Both the position numbers and the translations under genes were made by a program. Of a DNA stretch of 64,000 nucleotides, positions 1-11,229 are shown one piece after another; positions within the stretch are counted from its first letter, which is position 1, and every line of letters begins with the position of its first letter. The notes beneath the pieces were generated by a model. That model made no database searches and had not been told where the DNA came from. It worked only from the letters and a program-made list of their open reading frames with translations. This stretch comes from Chimonanthus salicifolius (Eukaryota; Streptophyta; Magnoliopsida; Laurales; Calycanthaceae), in assembly GCA_013350335.1 (NCBI GenBank), contig CM023536.1:13335520-13399519 (forward strand), in the 5' to 3' direction.

Positions 1-156
1 TTAATTTTAGAACGAAAATTAAAGATCGACCTATTTAGGAAAGTCGTTTATTAAAAAAAAAAATAGTGGTCAGCATATTCTTAGTTTAAATAATTACAAA
101 ATGAAGACATTGGGTGGTTGAAATTTAAACTCCACTTGAGCGTCATGACCACATGA

Positions 157-296
157 TCTTGAATCTTAAATATTTAATTATTATAAATCGTTTAAATTTC
201 AAATTTCATCTCACAAAGCTATCAAATCTTGAATCTTAAATATTTAATTATTGTAAATTGTTTAAATTTCAAATTTCATCTCACAAAGCTATGATG
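157..296. repeat. 70-bp tandem duplication
   Basis: A block starting ATCTTGAATCTTAAATATTT and ending CTCACAAAGCTAT occurs twice with a 70-bp period and only a few differences. Non-coding, AT-rich; probably a recent local slippage or unequal-exchange duplication. Confidence 0.85.
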
Positions 297-939
297 ATTT
301 GATGGAGTTTCTTTTGAATCACATAATCGATGAAGTTTTCTATCCATTTCACTTATCTAAATGAGGCCTAGCACATGATAAATGTATAATCTCTATATAA
401 AATTGAAACTCTAACTTCCATCATTGTATAAAAAGAAAAAGTAAAGTTGGAAGCTAAAAAGACCAAGCAAGAATGGAACCAAACGTACAAAGGTTGGAGA
501 GAATGAGAGATAAGGACTAATAAAATATTCTTAAAGGGCTAAGTTTGTCATTTTAAAAAGATGTGCCATTAAGATAATATTAGGGCTAATTTTATTATTT
601 TAAAAAGTAATAATGAAAAAAGGAGAAGATGTTTTTATTATTTATCTTTTTATTTTAATATTATAGAATCTCCACTTCACATTAGAAATGAGACTGACTC
701 CAAATCCACCTTCAATAGCTTCGCTCGGGTCTCTAGCCCCTACCCATCACTTAGTTACTCCAACTGATTATCTATATTTTCACCTGATGCATTCCTAAAA
801 CTCATATATTAAGTTATTAACTAATGTGAGTAAGTTGTGCTACAAACATGATGTAAATAAACTCAATCAACTTTTCAGAAAGGTGAATGATAGAAATGAA
901 AAAGGACAAGTCAATCCCATTTTTCTCATCTCTCTCCTA

Positions 940-1085
940 GAAAAAGTTCAATCTGCCTAACGGTCAAGACACTCCCTTCAAGAATGGAAGTCTTAAATTC
1001 GATTCATGCCTAACGGTCAAGACACTCCCTTCAAGAATGGAAGTCTTACATTCGATTCATGCTTGAACACTTCTCTAGGCTGATA
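940..1085 (+). mobile_element. tRNA-derived SINE fragment with internal 53-bp duplication
   Basis: CCTAACGGTCAAGA followed about 35 bases later by AAATTCGATTCATG resembles RNA polymerase III box A and box B, as in tRNA-derived SINEs. The head is duplicated in tandem with a 53-bp period, so the promoter-like part occurs twice. Related copies lie near 47605, 59628 and 61602 (CTGACGGTC ... GAGTTCGATTC). The right end is indistinct. Confidence 0.55.
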
Positions 1086-1850
1086 CCTTGTTCCGATTTA
1101 TGAAAACATGTCTTTCCATTCCATCCTTTTCTGATCCTCTGCTGTCCAAAGAAATGGAAGAAGAAATACAAGCTTGATAAGGAATACCATTATTAAAAAT
1201 ACAAAAAACCTACCTCACTAATTGATAAAGCATACAGTTGGATGCATTTACCATGTAAAGTGCAATCGGATGGATCCCAACAAAGTAGTAAACTCTTTTT
1301 TCCCTGCTTGCTTCCAAAATGATTTTTTTTAAAAACCAAGGTGTCCAAATCTCTTAAAACACTTAACTAATATCTGTGGTATGTACAAATCGCCCTATCG
1401 ACACACCAAATAATATTATAAAAAATGAACCTTTTGTGTTAAAAGACACCAAATAATATTATTATAAAAAATTGACCCTCTTGTGTTAAAAGTGACTTCA
1501 ACTCACGGCCTCGAGCATCTCTAGCAGAACTAGAAAATTGGCTAATTCTCTACATACTACTATTAAATCCATTATGTAACTCCAAAGGAGATTGTGTCTT
1601 AACATAGGAGATTGCCTTTTAAAATATCTGATCCCAATAACTAGAATATGGGCATGAATACACATGATGGCTGCTACACACAATTAAAATCAATCAATGG
1701 GTACGAATGCACAGCAACTCATAACTGCAGACAGAAGCTATAACACAAACAAAATCGAAACATACAAAAGGAAAAAAAATAACAGACCCATGATTCCTAT
1801 ATCTTGAACATTACCAACACAAAGGAAAGAGTTCAAATACCCACTCATTT

Positions 1851-2529
1851 TCAGGTCTTGGTTGGTGGTCTCACCAAACCTAACCCTGACCCACTCCCTA
1901 AATGCTTGAAGTCTTTTGCCTCCAGATTATCCCCGTGACCGGAAAACCCAGTCCCTCCTTTCTCCAAGCACACCAAGTTCCTCTCTTTACATTCCCTGTT
2001 GCAAACTAAACAAACCTTATCAACAGCCACAAATTTGTCACCGCATTTCTTGCAGAAGACATGCCCACATGTGCTAATAGCTACAAGGCTTAGCGTGTTG
2101 GTAAGAGTAACCTTGCAGCTGGGACAGATGAAAATGCCGCTCTTCTGAGAGTCGGATTTCTGTGCCCCATTGTTATCCACTGAGAAGCGAATAGGAAAGA
2201 GGGTTTTCATCTTGATCTTCTCGTTCCCTTCTGGACATATTGTAGTAGTTGAGGGAGCGTCGACTTTCACAGAAGCTTCAGGTGTGGCAGAGGGCAACCA
2301 AAAGGCTTTCATGGTGCGAAGGGCTTCCTCCTCATAGGATGTTGCCTTAACACTGTTAGCCCCATGGAAACCATTCTTGTCTCGAGCGTAGCTCTTGTCA
2401 CTGTACTGAGGAACGGCACCATGGTTTTGTTGATCAAAGGCATCAAGCTCTCGGGCCTTCTGCTGCACTAACTTCTCCTCTTCTTCCTCTTTCTTTTGCG
2501 ACTGCTGGGCTGCATGTGCAATTACCTTC
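1851..2529 (-). CDS. NOSIP homologue (CSU1-like U-box/RING protein), exon 2
   Basis: This exon encodes residues 80-305 of the plant homologue of nitric-oxide-synthase-interacting protein; Arabidopsis CSU1 is a nuclear RING E3 ligase that targets COP1 and SPA proteins. Order: basic and Glu-rich coiled-coil stretch (about 80-115), conserved FWLPSATPEA patch (156-165), then a second zinc/U-box fold with Cys215, Cys218, Cys234, His236, Cys239, Cys242, Cys253 and Cys256, and the family signature GGTGFSGHG near 271-279. The acceptor CAG is at 2532-2530. The split codon AG|G (Arg80) joins the exon 1 donor in phase, and the joined 305-residue length is normal for the family. Stop TGA is at 1853-1851. 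Identification is by family recognition; molecular function is inferred from homologues. Confidence 0.95.
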
Positions 2530-2556
2530 CTGCCAAGCAAAACAGCAAACCAGTTA

Positions 2557-2762
2557 GAGAATAATCACATGCAGGAGAGCCAACAGTATGACAGTCAACT
2601 ACACAACCAATTTTGAAAATCCTACGTTCCAAATTTGTATATTAAAAAAATGGGTTGTGGAGAATAATCACATGCAGGAGACCCAACAGTATGACAGTCA
2701 TCTCCACAACCAATTTTGAAAATCCCACGCTCCAAATTTGTATATTCAAAAATGGGTTGTGG
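2557..2762. repeat. 103-bp tandem duplication next to the NOSIP splice acceptor
   Basis: A unit beginning GAGAATAATCACATGCAGGA and ending with AAATGGGTTGTGG occurs twice (2557-2659 and 2660-2762) with a handful of differences. It lies 27 bases inside the intron from the exon 2 acceptor, where branch-point sequences are expected, so the duplication may have doubled or displaced them. Confidence 0.85.
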
Positions 2763-5330
2763 AAATGCACGGTTTGACAGTCTTACTGACAATTACCAAT
2801 TAAAGCACAATGTACCTAACAAATTAATTGAATTCCCACTTCTGACGCTCAACAAAAATATCCCACTTCAACCTTTCTATAATGATTAAAAAATAAGTAA
2901 AGGTACATTGCATTATAGCCCAACCCTGTGGACATAGAGGGCATAGTATCTTAAATAAAATGCAATCTTTGCTACTTCAGCCACTGAAACAAAAGGATGC
3001 TATATCAACCCAATTACAGAATTCCAATCTAAATGGGTATCCAATGTACAATACAACGTTAATTTCCTTCGCAGTCCCCAAAGAATGGATGGTTATTAAC
3101 TCTATCAATGATACTTTTCCCTGAAAAAAAGTTCCCATGTTTATTTCCTTCATACAAATCACATTGTAGCCAATTGCAAAATCTTGCCTTTCCTATTGAA
3201 AGCACTAGACTCTATCCATTCATGAGATCCCCAAAACAACTTTCAGGAAAAAAAAAAATTGAACAGTGCCACAAATGTACACAGAAGGAATATATGATTG
3301 ACCAACTCCTTGTAGGCCTCACAAGGTTTTTTTTTCCTTGTAAAAATTGCAGTTCCTGTAATTGGTCTATGATGAGGGCTTCGCTAGAAGAGGCTAACCA
3401 GCAAAATCCTTCAAACTTGGCAGTGAATGATTTCCGAACTGATATGTATGAAAAAGAGGCACTAGGATTTAGGAATAATTATAGCGCACAGAGATATGCT
3501 AAATAAATAAAATAAAATAAAACAGTATCCTTCAATTAATGGTGTTTGGTGCTAGGTGGGTGAGAGATTCTTGCAAGGCAGAGATCTTAGACATTAAAGG
3601 GAAAGGCTAAAACAAAAATCAAGATTACATGAACCTATGTGCTATGTTGCACAAACTCTTCAAGATGTAATACACCCATGTTGGAAACTCGAAGCCATTC
3701 TTCATGGACTCTTCTCATACTTTTTAACATTGCTTTCCATGATGAGTAAAATGTTACAACATCTTTCTACCCTTAAAACCTAATTAAAACATTCATTTGA
3801 AAAAAACTAATTTAAATTGACATGTTTGTCACCTAAACATTTAGAGTCAAAATAATACATTGTTTTCTATTAGTGTTATTTTTTTTTTAATCTTATTTTC
3901 ATTTAAAATAAATTTAGATTTAAACTTATTTAAAGATGGTGTCGTGACCCAAACTCTTCTTTTATTATTATTGTTATTATTTTTTGGGTAGCCAAGTCTG
4001 ACACCTAGCACCGCTGTTGAAGTCCAACACTTGCACCCATACCCATTCAAGTTAGACCTTTGATGGCAAAAGGGTGCAGGCACAGGACATGTAGTTTTCT
4101 TTACCAATGGCAATGGAGAAGCCAAAAGAAACAAAAAATTATCCATTGTGAAGAGTTTCACAATGTTCTGTTGTGAACTTTCAATGATGACATTTGGATT
4201 GAGTTTTTTAGCAAAATTCAAAAAGTAAAATCTGACATCTCTATTCTCATCAAAAGGCCTGGATTGAAAGTGGACACCAATTTCTGTGAACCAGTTCACG
4301 ATGGAACATTTCTCAAAGGAAACTTCAGTGTTTTCCTAAATATTCTAAATGAAACTGAAAACTCATGAAGTACATTATGGCATGCTTCAGTCATCAAAAT
4401 AGAGGTAAGCTGAATAGAGGACAAATTGCCAAAAAAAAAAAAATGAGGTTCTGTAGGGATCCATCAATTGTAAACATGGACCATATGATACAACTTATTC
4501 ATAACTCTTCTCTCTCATTTTTTTTTAAAAAAAAACAAAATTGAATTCCAGTTAACTCTGGGGACAAAGAGGAGGGGGTGTTATTGACACCTAAAAGACT
4601 TGTTTGCCCTTGAAGATAATTGATAAAGTCATAAGCATGTGAGATATACAACTAATGGGAAAACACCAAAGAAAATGCAGAAGTGGGTTCATTAAATAGC
4701 TCTAAAGTATTGAAAATTTGGAGCTGGAAGTGTATCCCATTTGAAGTGTGCAGATGACACAAATTATTTCTTCTTCCCCTTGAATTGATTGATTATATTA
4801 TTAAAGAAAGGGTGATACAAACAGATATAAGAACATGAGCATTTGAGATGAATACATCAAGGAAAAGACAAGATAACCTATATGCATAATACTCGTACAG
4901 GATGAAATCTTAACCTAAGGAAAAGTCATTAATCAAGACATCGAGTCATTTATGGAGATTCTATTCTTTGCTAAGAAGTCTGCTGCACCAAGAAACTATT
5001 GTTTCATAGAGCTTCCATCAAGAAAGCCTTTCTAAACTAAGACATTGAATGATATCAGACCAATGTTGTGAAAATTGAATAGTATTGTAAAATTATTATA
5101 CAACTTGAACCGCAAATTGTATAATGTAAATCATAGAATCATAAGATTCATAAGTGCCTTCCTTAAAAATATTTAATATATGAAGTAACCTAAAAGATAT
5201 CTAAAAGGAAAAAATATGAGAAATTCTCCAACTTTCTTTCATTATTAAATGAATATTATATAACTGTTTCATTAAGTTCAAATTTCAATGTTCCATCTTC
5301 CAAAAGTATAATACCAATATATAATCCAAG
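2763..5330. other. Intron sequence without recognised gene
   Basis: AT-rich intron DNA. Open frames at 3108-3506 (plus) and 3847-4299 (minus) show no domain that I recognise and contain low-complexity translations, so they are not called. A short TTA/ATT microsatellite lies near 3960-3985. Confidence 0.5.
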
Positions 5331-5782
5331 TGATGCAGAGCACTTTCTATTGCTCCTCTTTCTATTCACATTTTTTTATTTTTTTTGTTTTAGTCTGTTG
5401 CCTTATTAGTTGAAGTTATTTTTAGATAAGGATATTTATGTAATTTTTTAGTTTCTTTTTAGAGGTTATGTAGCTTATAAAAGCCTCTCTCTTGTAAGGT
5501 ATTAGATACGATGGAATAAAAGATAAGAATTGATTTCGCTACCTTTGTGCGATTGTGAATTTGGAGCGAATCCAAGGAATTTGGGCGAGAAGCCTTGGCG
5601 AGAGGTCATCTTCTTCTTAAGGTATTCTTCTTCTTCTTCTCTTCCTATCTCTTTCTTTTTTTCTTTTCTTTGCCCCCAAACACCCCTACGTTGCTGCTGT
5701 GAACACTAGGTTCTTCCCAGATTGTCGCCACCATCTCCAAAACCCATTCCAGACCTTTGCCCCTTATCCTAAAACCCTCTGG

Positions 5783-6548
5783 TGATGCGGTGCATCTCAG
5801 CACCTTCTAATTTCATATTTTGCTATTTTTGTGTGTTTTATTTTTAGAAAAGGATATTAATGTAATTTGTTTTTAGTTTCTTATTTGGGGTAAGGTCTTA
5901 TTATATACACCCCTCTCCCTTGTAAACTCAGACACTGATGAATTGAATGAATAAAAGTTTTGAGTTTTTCAAACCTTGTGTGGAGAGATTCCTTTAGCGT
6001 GAGGCTCTTTTGGCGTGAAACTTGGCGTGAGGCTACCTTTCCTTCTTCTTCTTCTTTAGGTACTCGTCCTTCCTCTTCTCTTTCCCATCTACCCCTCTTG
6101 TTTTCTTCTCTTTTCTCCTTCTTCACCTTCGTCCCCTTTTGTAGCCGCAGCCCTCTTTCACTCGCTGGAATTTCAGTTACCCTGCTGCAGCCCCTTCTTT
6201 AGTGCAACGAGCCCTTTTCTATTCCCTTCGTGGTTGCCCTAAGCCATCCCATTCCATCCGTATCCCTCATATGGCCTAAGTTACAGCCCATGTCCTTTTA
6301 AGTCAAATTAACATGTGATAAGGTATACCGTGGGGCCATTTTATTTGTTTCATCTACCGTTGAAGGTTGACTAAATTCCTATTATTTGCATAGTTATTTG
6401 TGCCAAAATTTTATATTAATTATTGCAAGTGTTAATTGAAGTTTAATTTCAGCCCATATTAGTTTTTAGGTGCATTATTTTTATCCCTTTTAATTTATAG
6501 GGAACCAATTTAGACATTTAAGGTCACCCTATTAATTGTCCTGCATCA
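5783..6548 (+). repeat. 5' LTR
   Basis: Runs from TGATGCGGTGC to CCTGCATCA. A TATTATATACA motif near 5896 and GAATAAA near 5947 fit a promoter and polyadenylation signal. CT-rich sequence follows in the presumed R/U5. Confidence 0.93.
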
Positions 6549-6552
6549 AATT

Positions 6553-6564
6553 TGGTATCAGAGT
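6553..6564 (+). promoter_or_regulatory. Primer-binding site (initiator-Met tRNA type)
   Basis: TGGTATCAGAGT lies 4 bases after the 5' LTR and matches the usual plant LTR-element site complementary to the 3' end of initiator tRNA-Met. Confidence 0.85.
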
Positions 6565-6623
6565 CTAGGTTAGGAGAGTTTCTTAACTTTCCAGATCTTA
6601 GGTCGCATTTAAAAAAAATAATT

Positions 6624-6692
6624 ACTTAATTAATTAATTGATTAATTAATTTAAAAAATTAATTATTTAATTAATAATTAATTAATTATTAA
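6624..6692. repeat. TTAATTAA-type palindromic leader repeat
   Basis: Between the primer-binding site and gag, the leader is almost pure TTAATTAATT permutations and would fold back on itself in RNA. It could serve in dimerisation or packaging, or be simple slippage; the sequence alone does not decide. Confidence 0.6.
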
Positions 6693-6807
6693 AAAATTGC
6701 ATTCTTTATTATTTAAAAAAAAAATCATTCATGGCATATAGACTTAGATCATTACATCATTGCATTCATTAGTGTTAAGTCACATCATTTAGCGTATCTT
6801 CCTGTGC

Positions 6808-8538
6808 ATGCCCACACGTAGTGGCCGCGAATATCAACCCAATATGGATCTCACATCGTTTACCAAAATCTTAGACGATATCAATCCCCGCTTAACCAAC
6901 ATGGAAACCAGAATAGCAGAACAGGCGACTAAAGCCGATAACCGCTTCGATGAACTAGAGTTTTCCCTCAATCAACACATTGACATGGCAGTTGGTAATG
7001 GTAGAGGTCGAGGTAGAGTTGGTGACCGAGGGCATGGTAGAGGAAGAAATGGTCCCCACAACCATTATGCTTATCATGATCTTCCCGATCCTGAATCTGA
7101 AATAGTGAGATCTGTTAAAGTTGAGGCTCTGAGTTTTGATGGTCGACATGACCCAAAGGCTTTTATTGACTGGTTGTCTGGCATGGAACACTATTTTGAA
7201 TGGTATAACATGTCCGAAGAGCGTCGTGTGAGATTTGCAAAAATGAAATTGTTGGGTCAAGCTAAACTTTTTTGGACCAATATAGAGCGCCAAATTGAAA
7301 GAGTAGGAGGTGCGCCTATTTCTTATTGGGATGAAATGAAAGAAAAACTGAAAGAAAAATACCTCCCTTTAACCTATAAAGAGAGATTAATGGATCAATG
7401 GCAAGCATTTTGTCAAGGAAACATGTCAGTCGACGATTACATCGACAAGTTTGATGAGTATATGATGAGATGTGATATGAAGGAGGACCTTCTTGTGACT
7501 CTTTCTCGATTTCGAATGGGTCTCCATCCAGATCTCCAAAAAGAGTTGATTCCTCACAGTGTCAACACCTTGGAGGAGATTTATCAAAGAGTTCAAGAAT
7601 TGGAGCGTTACTTGACTCCGAACCCTGTTAAGCAATTTGAGTCTACTTCACGGGATACGGTGAGTCAAGCCAAGCAAGCCACCAGTGCTCCATTCCAAAA
7701 CAAGGCTTCTGGTGCGAGTTCTTCCAAACAAGGGGTCCAATGCTACAACTGTCATGGTTATGGGCATTTCGCTCACGAATGTCCTACTAAGAATCGGAAT
7801 AAGGAAAGAACCCTTATGATGGAAAAACAATCCAATGAAAAGACTGACGAGGACGTTGAGAATGAATATATGGGAGAACATCCTGAAAGTGATGAGGGCA
7901 TTGACGATATCGATGAATATCCCATTGGGTTGGTTAGGTGTGTTCCCATATCATCTCCATTCATAGACCCTAGTCCAATGCCAGTATCACCCAAGTTGTT
8001 TGAGTCTGCATCTGTATTTGCATCACATGCTGAAATTAAAAGTGAAATTAATATATGCAATAAACAATATAAGTTTGCTACAGATACTCATTGTAAGTCC
8101 AATGAATCTGATGTAGATGATCATATGGAGGACCTCACATTCTGTCCAGTTCCAGCAGCCTTACCACTCAGTCCTACCTCATATGAGCCTTGTCCTGACC
8201 CACATACTGGCCTACCTAGTCCACTTCATAATCCATGGCCTGAACCTACGAAGCCTTCACTGTCACCCAAGAGAGAGAAGGTAGAGTTTGTACTGAATGA
8301 GAAAGTGGTTCCCACACACCAGCCGAAGACAGAATTCACATTGTTGACAACACATGACCTTCAGCGACTGGATCTGACTCTTTTGGAGAGATACCACAGC
8401 TTTGTATCACCAGAGGCGTCTTCTTCTCATTTACAGCATGTTGACTACTGTGACAGTTCAGATATCCGAGCATCCCAGCGACGACGGAAGAAAGCCACTC
8501 CAGCAACATTGTGGCTTGATGGTGACTCCATTGGATGA
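6808..8538 (+). CDS. Retrotransposon Gag polyprotein (576 aa), intact
   Basis: The only gene of the element. Residues about 63-82 are Gly/Arg-rich. Residues about 109-270 form a retrotransposon gag (capsid) domain with the usual YWDEMKEKLKEKYLP and FCQGNMSVDDYIDKFDEYMM type segments. A CCHC zinc knuckle has Cys312, Cys315, His320 and Cys325. An acidic linker follows, then a roughly 200-residue tail unlike protease or polymerase. The start ATG at 6808 follows an A/T palindromic leader. The frame is open throughout, consistent with recent activity. Gag packages the RNA; the C-terminal tail has no function that I recognise. Confidence 0.93.
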   Translation: MPTRSGREYQPNMDLTSFTKILDDINPRLTNMETRIAEQATKADNRFDELEFSLNQHIDMAVGNGRGRGRVGDRGHGRGRNGPHNHYAYHDLPDPESEIVRSVKVEALSFDGRHDPKAFIDWLSGMEHYFEWYNMSEERRVRFAKMKLLGQAKLFWTNIERQIERVGGAPISYWDEMKEKLKEKYLPLTYKERLMDQWQAFCQGNMSVDDYIDKFDEYMMRCDMKEDLLVTLSRFRMGLHPDLQKELIPHSVNTLEEIYQRVQELERYLTPNPVKQFESTSRDTVSQAKQATSAPFQNKASGASSSKQGVQCYNCHGYGHFAHECPTKNRNKERTLMMEKQSNEKTDEDVENEYMGEHPESDEGIDDIDEYPIGLVRCVPISSPFIDPSPMPVSPKLFESASVFASHAEIKSEINICNKQYKFATDTHCKSNESDVDDHMEDLTFCPVPAALPLSPTSYEPCPDPHTGLPSPLHNPWPEPTKPSLSPKREKVEFVLNEKVVPTHQPKTEFTLLTTHDLQRLDLTLLERYHSFVSPEASSSHLQHVDYCDSSDIRASQRRRKKATPATLWLDGDSIG

Positions 8539-8654
8539 CGCTGAAGACCTCACGTGCACGTGTTTGCATTTTGAAGACCCTACCTTAGGAAGACGCGTGC
8601 GTGGGACGATTTGTGTCTTCTCATTTGTTTGAACTCGCGGTCGAGTTCTTTTTC

Positions 8655-8666
8655 AGATGGGGAGAT
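8655..8666 (+). promoter_or_regulatory. Polypurine tract
   Basis: AGATGGGGAGAT directly precedes the 3' LTR, the expected primer for plus-strand synthesis. Confidence 0.85.
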
Positions 8667-9458
8667 TGATGCGGTGCATCTCAGCACCTTCTAATTTCAT
8701 ATTTTGCTATTTTTGTGTGTTTTATTTTTAGAAAAGGATATTAATGTAATTTGTTTTTAGTTTCTTATTTGGGGTAAGGTCTTATTATATAAACCCTTCT
8801 CCCTTTTAAACTCAGACACTGATGAATTGAATGAATAAAAGTTTTGAGTTTTTCAAACCTTGTGTGGAGAGATTCCTTTAGCGTGAGGCTCTTTTGGCGT
8901 GAAGCTTGGCGTGAGGCTACCTTTCCTTCTTCTTCTTCTTCAGGTACTCGTCCTTCCTCTTCTCTTTCCCATCTACCCCTCTCTTATTTTCTTCTCTTTT
9001 CTCCTTCTTCACCTTCGTCCCCTTTAAGCCACCCAGATCTGTCCCCTTTTGTTGCCGCAGCCCTCTTTCACTCGCTGGAATTTCCGTTACCCTGCTGCAG
9101 CCCCTTCTTTAGTGCAACGAGCCCTTTTCTATTCCCTTCGTGGTTGCCCTAAGCCATCCCATTCCATCCGTATCCCTCATATGGCCTAAGTTACAGCCCA
9201 TGTCCTTTTAAGTCAAATTAACATGTGATAAGGTATACCGTGGGGCCATTTTATTTGTTTCATCTACAGTTGAAGGTTGACTAAATTCCTATTATTTGCA
9301 TAGTTATTTGTGCCAAAATTTTATATTAATTATTGCAAGTGTTAATTGAAGTTTAATTTCAGCCCATATTAGTTTTTAGGTGCATTATTTTTATCCCTTT
9401 TAATTTATAGGGAATCAATTTAGACATTTAGGGTCACCCTATTAATTGTCCTGCATCA
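8667..9458 (+). repeat. 3' LTR
   Basis: Near-identical to 5783-6548 with one extra block of about 25 bases near 9027, whose edges repeat CGTCCCCTTT, so it probably arose by local duplication. Confidence 0.93.
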
Positions 9459-10151
9459 TCTGGCCTTATCGCTAGTCCCATATCTCTTCCCTATTGCTTC
9501 CGTTTCCCTTCAAAGTCCCCAGATTTTTGCTGCCGTAACCCAAACAGCCCTTGCTGCCCCTTTCCCAAGCCAACTTTTAACCATACAGTCATCATACTGC
9601 TGTCCCAAGACCTTTGAACCCCTTCCTTAACCCATACAGCCTTGCTGTACCCATTAACCCCATTTATTGCCATCGTCAATCCCCTCCAAAGCCACTACCT
9701 GTGTCTCCACTTCCTAAAATCCCATCCTATACCTTCTTCTCCCTCCCGAGTCCTCCATCTCGCCGCCGTAAACCCCTTCCTTCTCATGTCTTCCGCTCCA
9801 TCCCAGTCTTTCATTCGTATACCCTTTTATTTTAATAAAAGCCTAAGTTATATCATGTGCCTTAAGTCTCAAGAGTCACCCATCTCCCTCATAACTCACG
9901 TGGCTATTAGCCTTTCCTTTCTTAAATTACCAAACTGCCATTGGACCATCATTAACCCATTTATTCCTTTGTATTCTTGTATTCGAGTGATTATGTGTGG
10001 TAATTTTATATTAATTAGTTGTAAGTATTATTTGATTATTTAATTTCAGCCTATTTTAGATTTAGGATGCATTATTTTCATCCCTCCTAATATTTAGGAA
10101 ACCAAATTTAGACATTTAGAGTCATCCTATTAGTTGTCCTGCGTCACCAAG

Positions 10152-11087
10152 TATATTGTGAAAAGTTATCAATGAAGTAAAAAGCCCCCAAAAAATCCAA
10201 AAATCCTAAATGCCCAACAACTCAGGTCTTGGAAACCAATAAAACAAAAAGTCCACGCTTTCACAATCCAAATAATCCCATATTTCTATTATTTATAGGA
10301 ATCATAATATTTTCTTAATAGATACAAATCGGTCCTCTTATCATATCGTATGAATCGTAACATATGAATCGTCTATTCTAAGATTTTAACAACAATGTAT
10401 TCAGACCATCTGCCTAAACAAAAAAAGTTGCCTCAGCCTAATTGGATTCATGCACCAGAAAGGTTTATAGCTTAGCCAAAAGGAAGAAATCAAAAGGGTG
10501 TGATCTTAGGATATGCCACATGATTGCAGAAAGGCTGCTTTCTCCAACTGATGATGAAAGTTGAAATAAGAAAGTCGAAAGTGAAACCAGTGTACTGTTG
10601 TCTCAACTCCAGACCCATTTTGTGCCTCACATAGCTCTGAGGTGGGCTTGACCTTAATTATTCCTAGTTTTTCCTAATAATATGCCTTTTTTTAGTTTTA
10701 TAATAAACAGCTAATACAGTTAACATGAAGTAGTTGCTATAATAATACTTAATTAGAAGCTCTAATTAATATAATATACTTCTTTGTGTATAATGAATAA
10801 AATTATAATATGTTTCGAAGCTGCTCAATTTCCAATGCATTTTGATGCATTGGCCAAGTAAGCACTGTATTATGTTAACATTGATGTAGTAAGGTACAGA
10901 CCAATGAATCTACACATATTCTATTAAGTACTTAAATAAGTATACCTAGCAAAACTAGTCCCATGCCTAAATGTGTCCCTTGAGTCTTAGGCTCTAAGAC
11001 CCCTTGAAACCTTGTGTCTTCACCTACCATTTTCATCATTTTATCCTTTTGTTGGACAAAATGTGCAGCTAAGAAAGTACGGGAGTG
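10152..11087. other. Intron sequence without recognised gene
   Basis: AT-rich filler between the nested LTR elements and the LINE. No coding, RNA or repeat signature was recognised. Confidence 0.5.
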
Positions 11088-11229
11088 TTACCTATTATAA
11101 TAAAAAGCAGAAGAGTATAAGTTTCAACATTTGGAGGAGGAGAAGGTAAGGAGTTATGTAGCTCCAACAACTTCAGGGCTTCAAGGAAAGTGATTCAACT
11201 AGAGAAGCCATTCTTTAGAAAAATTAGAT

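Larger units (their letters stand above)
1..1497. other. Downstream flank of the NOSIP gene, no gene seen
   Basis: AT-rich sequence with many short open frames but no recognisable coding region on either strand. It contains a 70-bp tandem duplication and a SINE-like stretch, listed separately. The 3' UTR and poly(A) site of the minus-strand NOSIP gene probably fall in about 1500-1850, but no convincing signal fixes the end. Confidence 0.5.
5783..9458 (+). mobile_element. Non-autonomous gag-only LTR retrotransposon (TR-GAG-like)
   Basis: Complete element: two LTRs (766 and 792 bp), a primer-binding site matching initiator-Met tRNA, one gag frame, and a polypurine tract. It has a perfect 5-bp target duplication TCTGG (5778-5782 and 9459-9463). 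The internal region is only about 2.1 kb and contains no protease, reverse transcriptase, RNase H or integrase, so it must be mobilised in trans by an autonomous Ty3-type relative. The LTRs differ by roughly 11 substitutions plus two small indels by eye, which makes this a comparatively recent insertion. Terminal repeats TGATGC..GCATCA are intact. Confidence 0.93.
5331..10146 (+). mobile_element. Older solo LTR, split by a younger retrotransposon
   Basis: TGATGCAGAGCAC at 5331 and GTCCTGCGTCA ending at 10146 are the two ends of one LTR. They are flanked by a perfect 5-bp target duplication CCAAG (5326-5330 and 10147-10151). The LTR body is 5331-5782 plus 9464-10146 (about 1.13 kb) once the element at 5783-9458 is removed. 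Its ends and the TATA/AATAAA region resemble the LTRs of the inserted element, so it is an older, diverged relative. No internal region remains, as expected after LTR-LTR recombination. Confidence 0.9.

Noticed and set aside
1040..1062. Functional tRNA gene from box-like motifs
   Set aside because: No cloverleaf can be drawn; the motifs recur in several SINE-like copies.
3108..3506. 132-codon plus-strand frame inside the NOSIP intron
   Set aside because: No domain recognised, low-complexity composition, no splice or promoter support.
3847..4299. 150-codon minus-strand frame inside the NOSIP intron
   Set aside because: Contains an Asn run from a TTA microsatellite and no recognisable fold; probably chance.
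6955..8569. Minus-strand frames overlapping the gag gene
   Set aside because: Antisense shadows of an intact gag frame.
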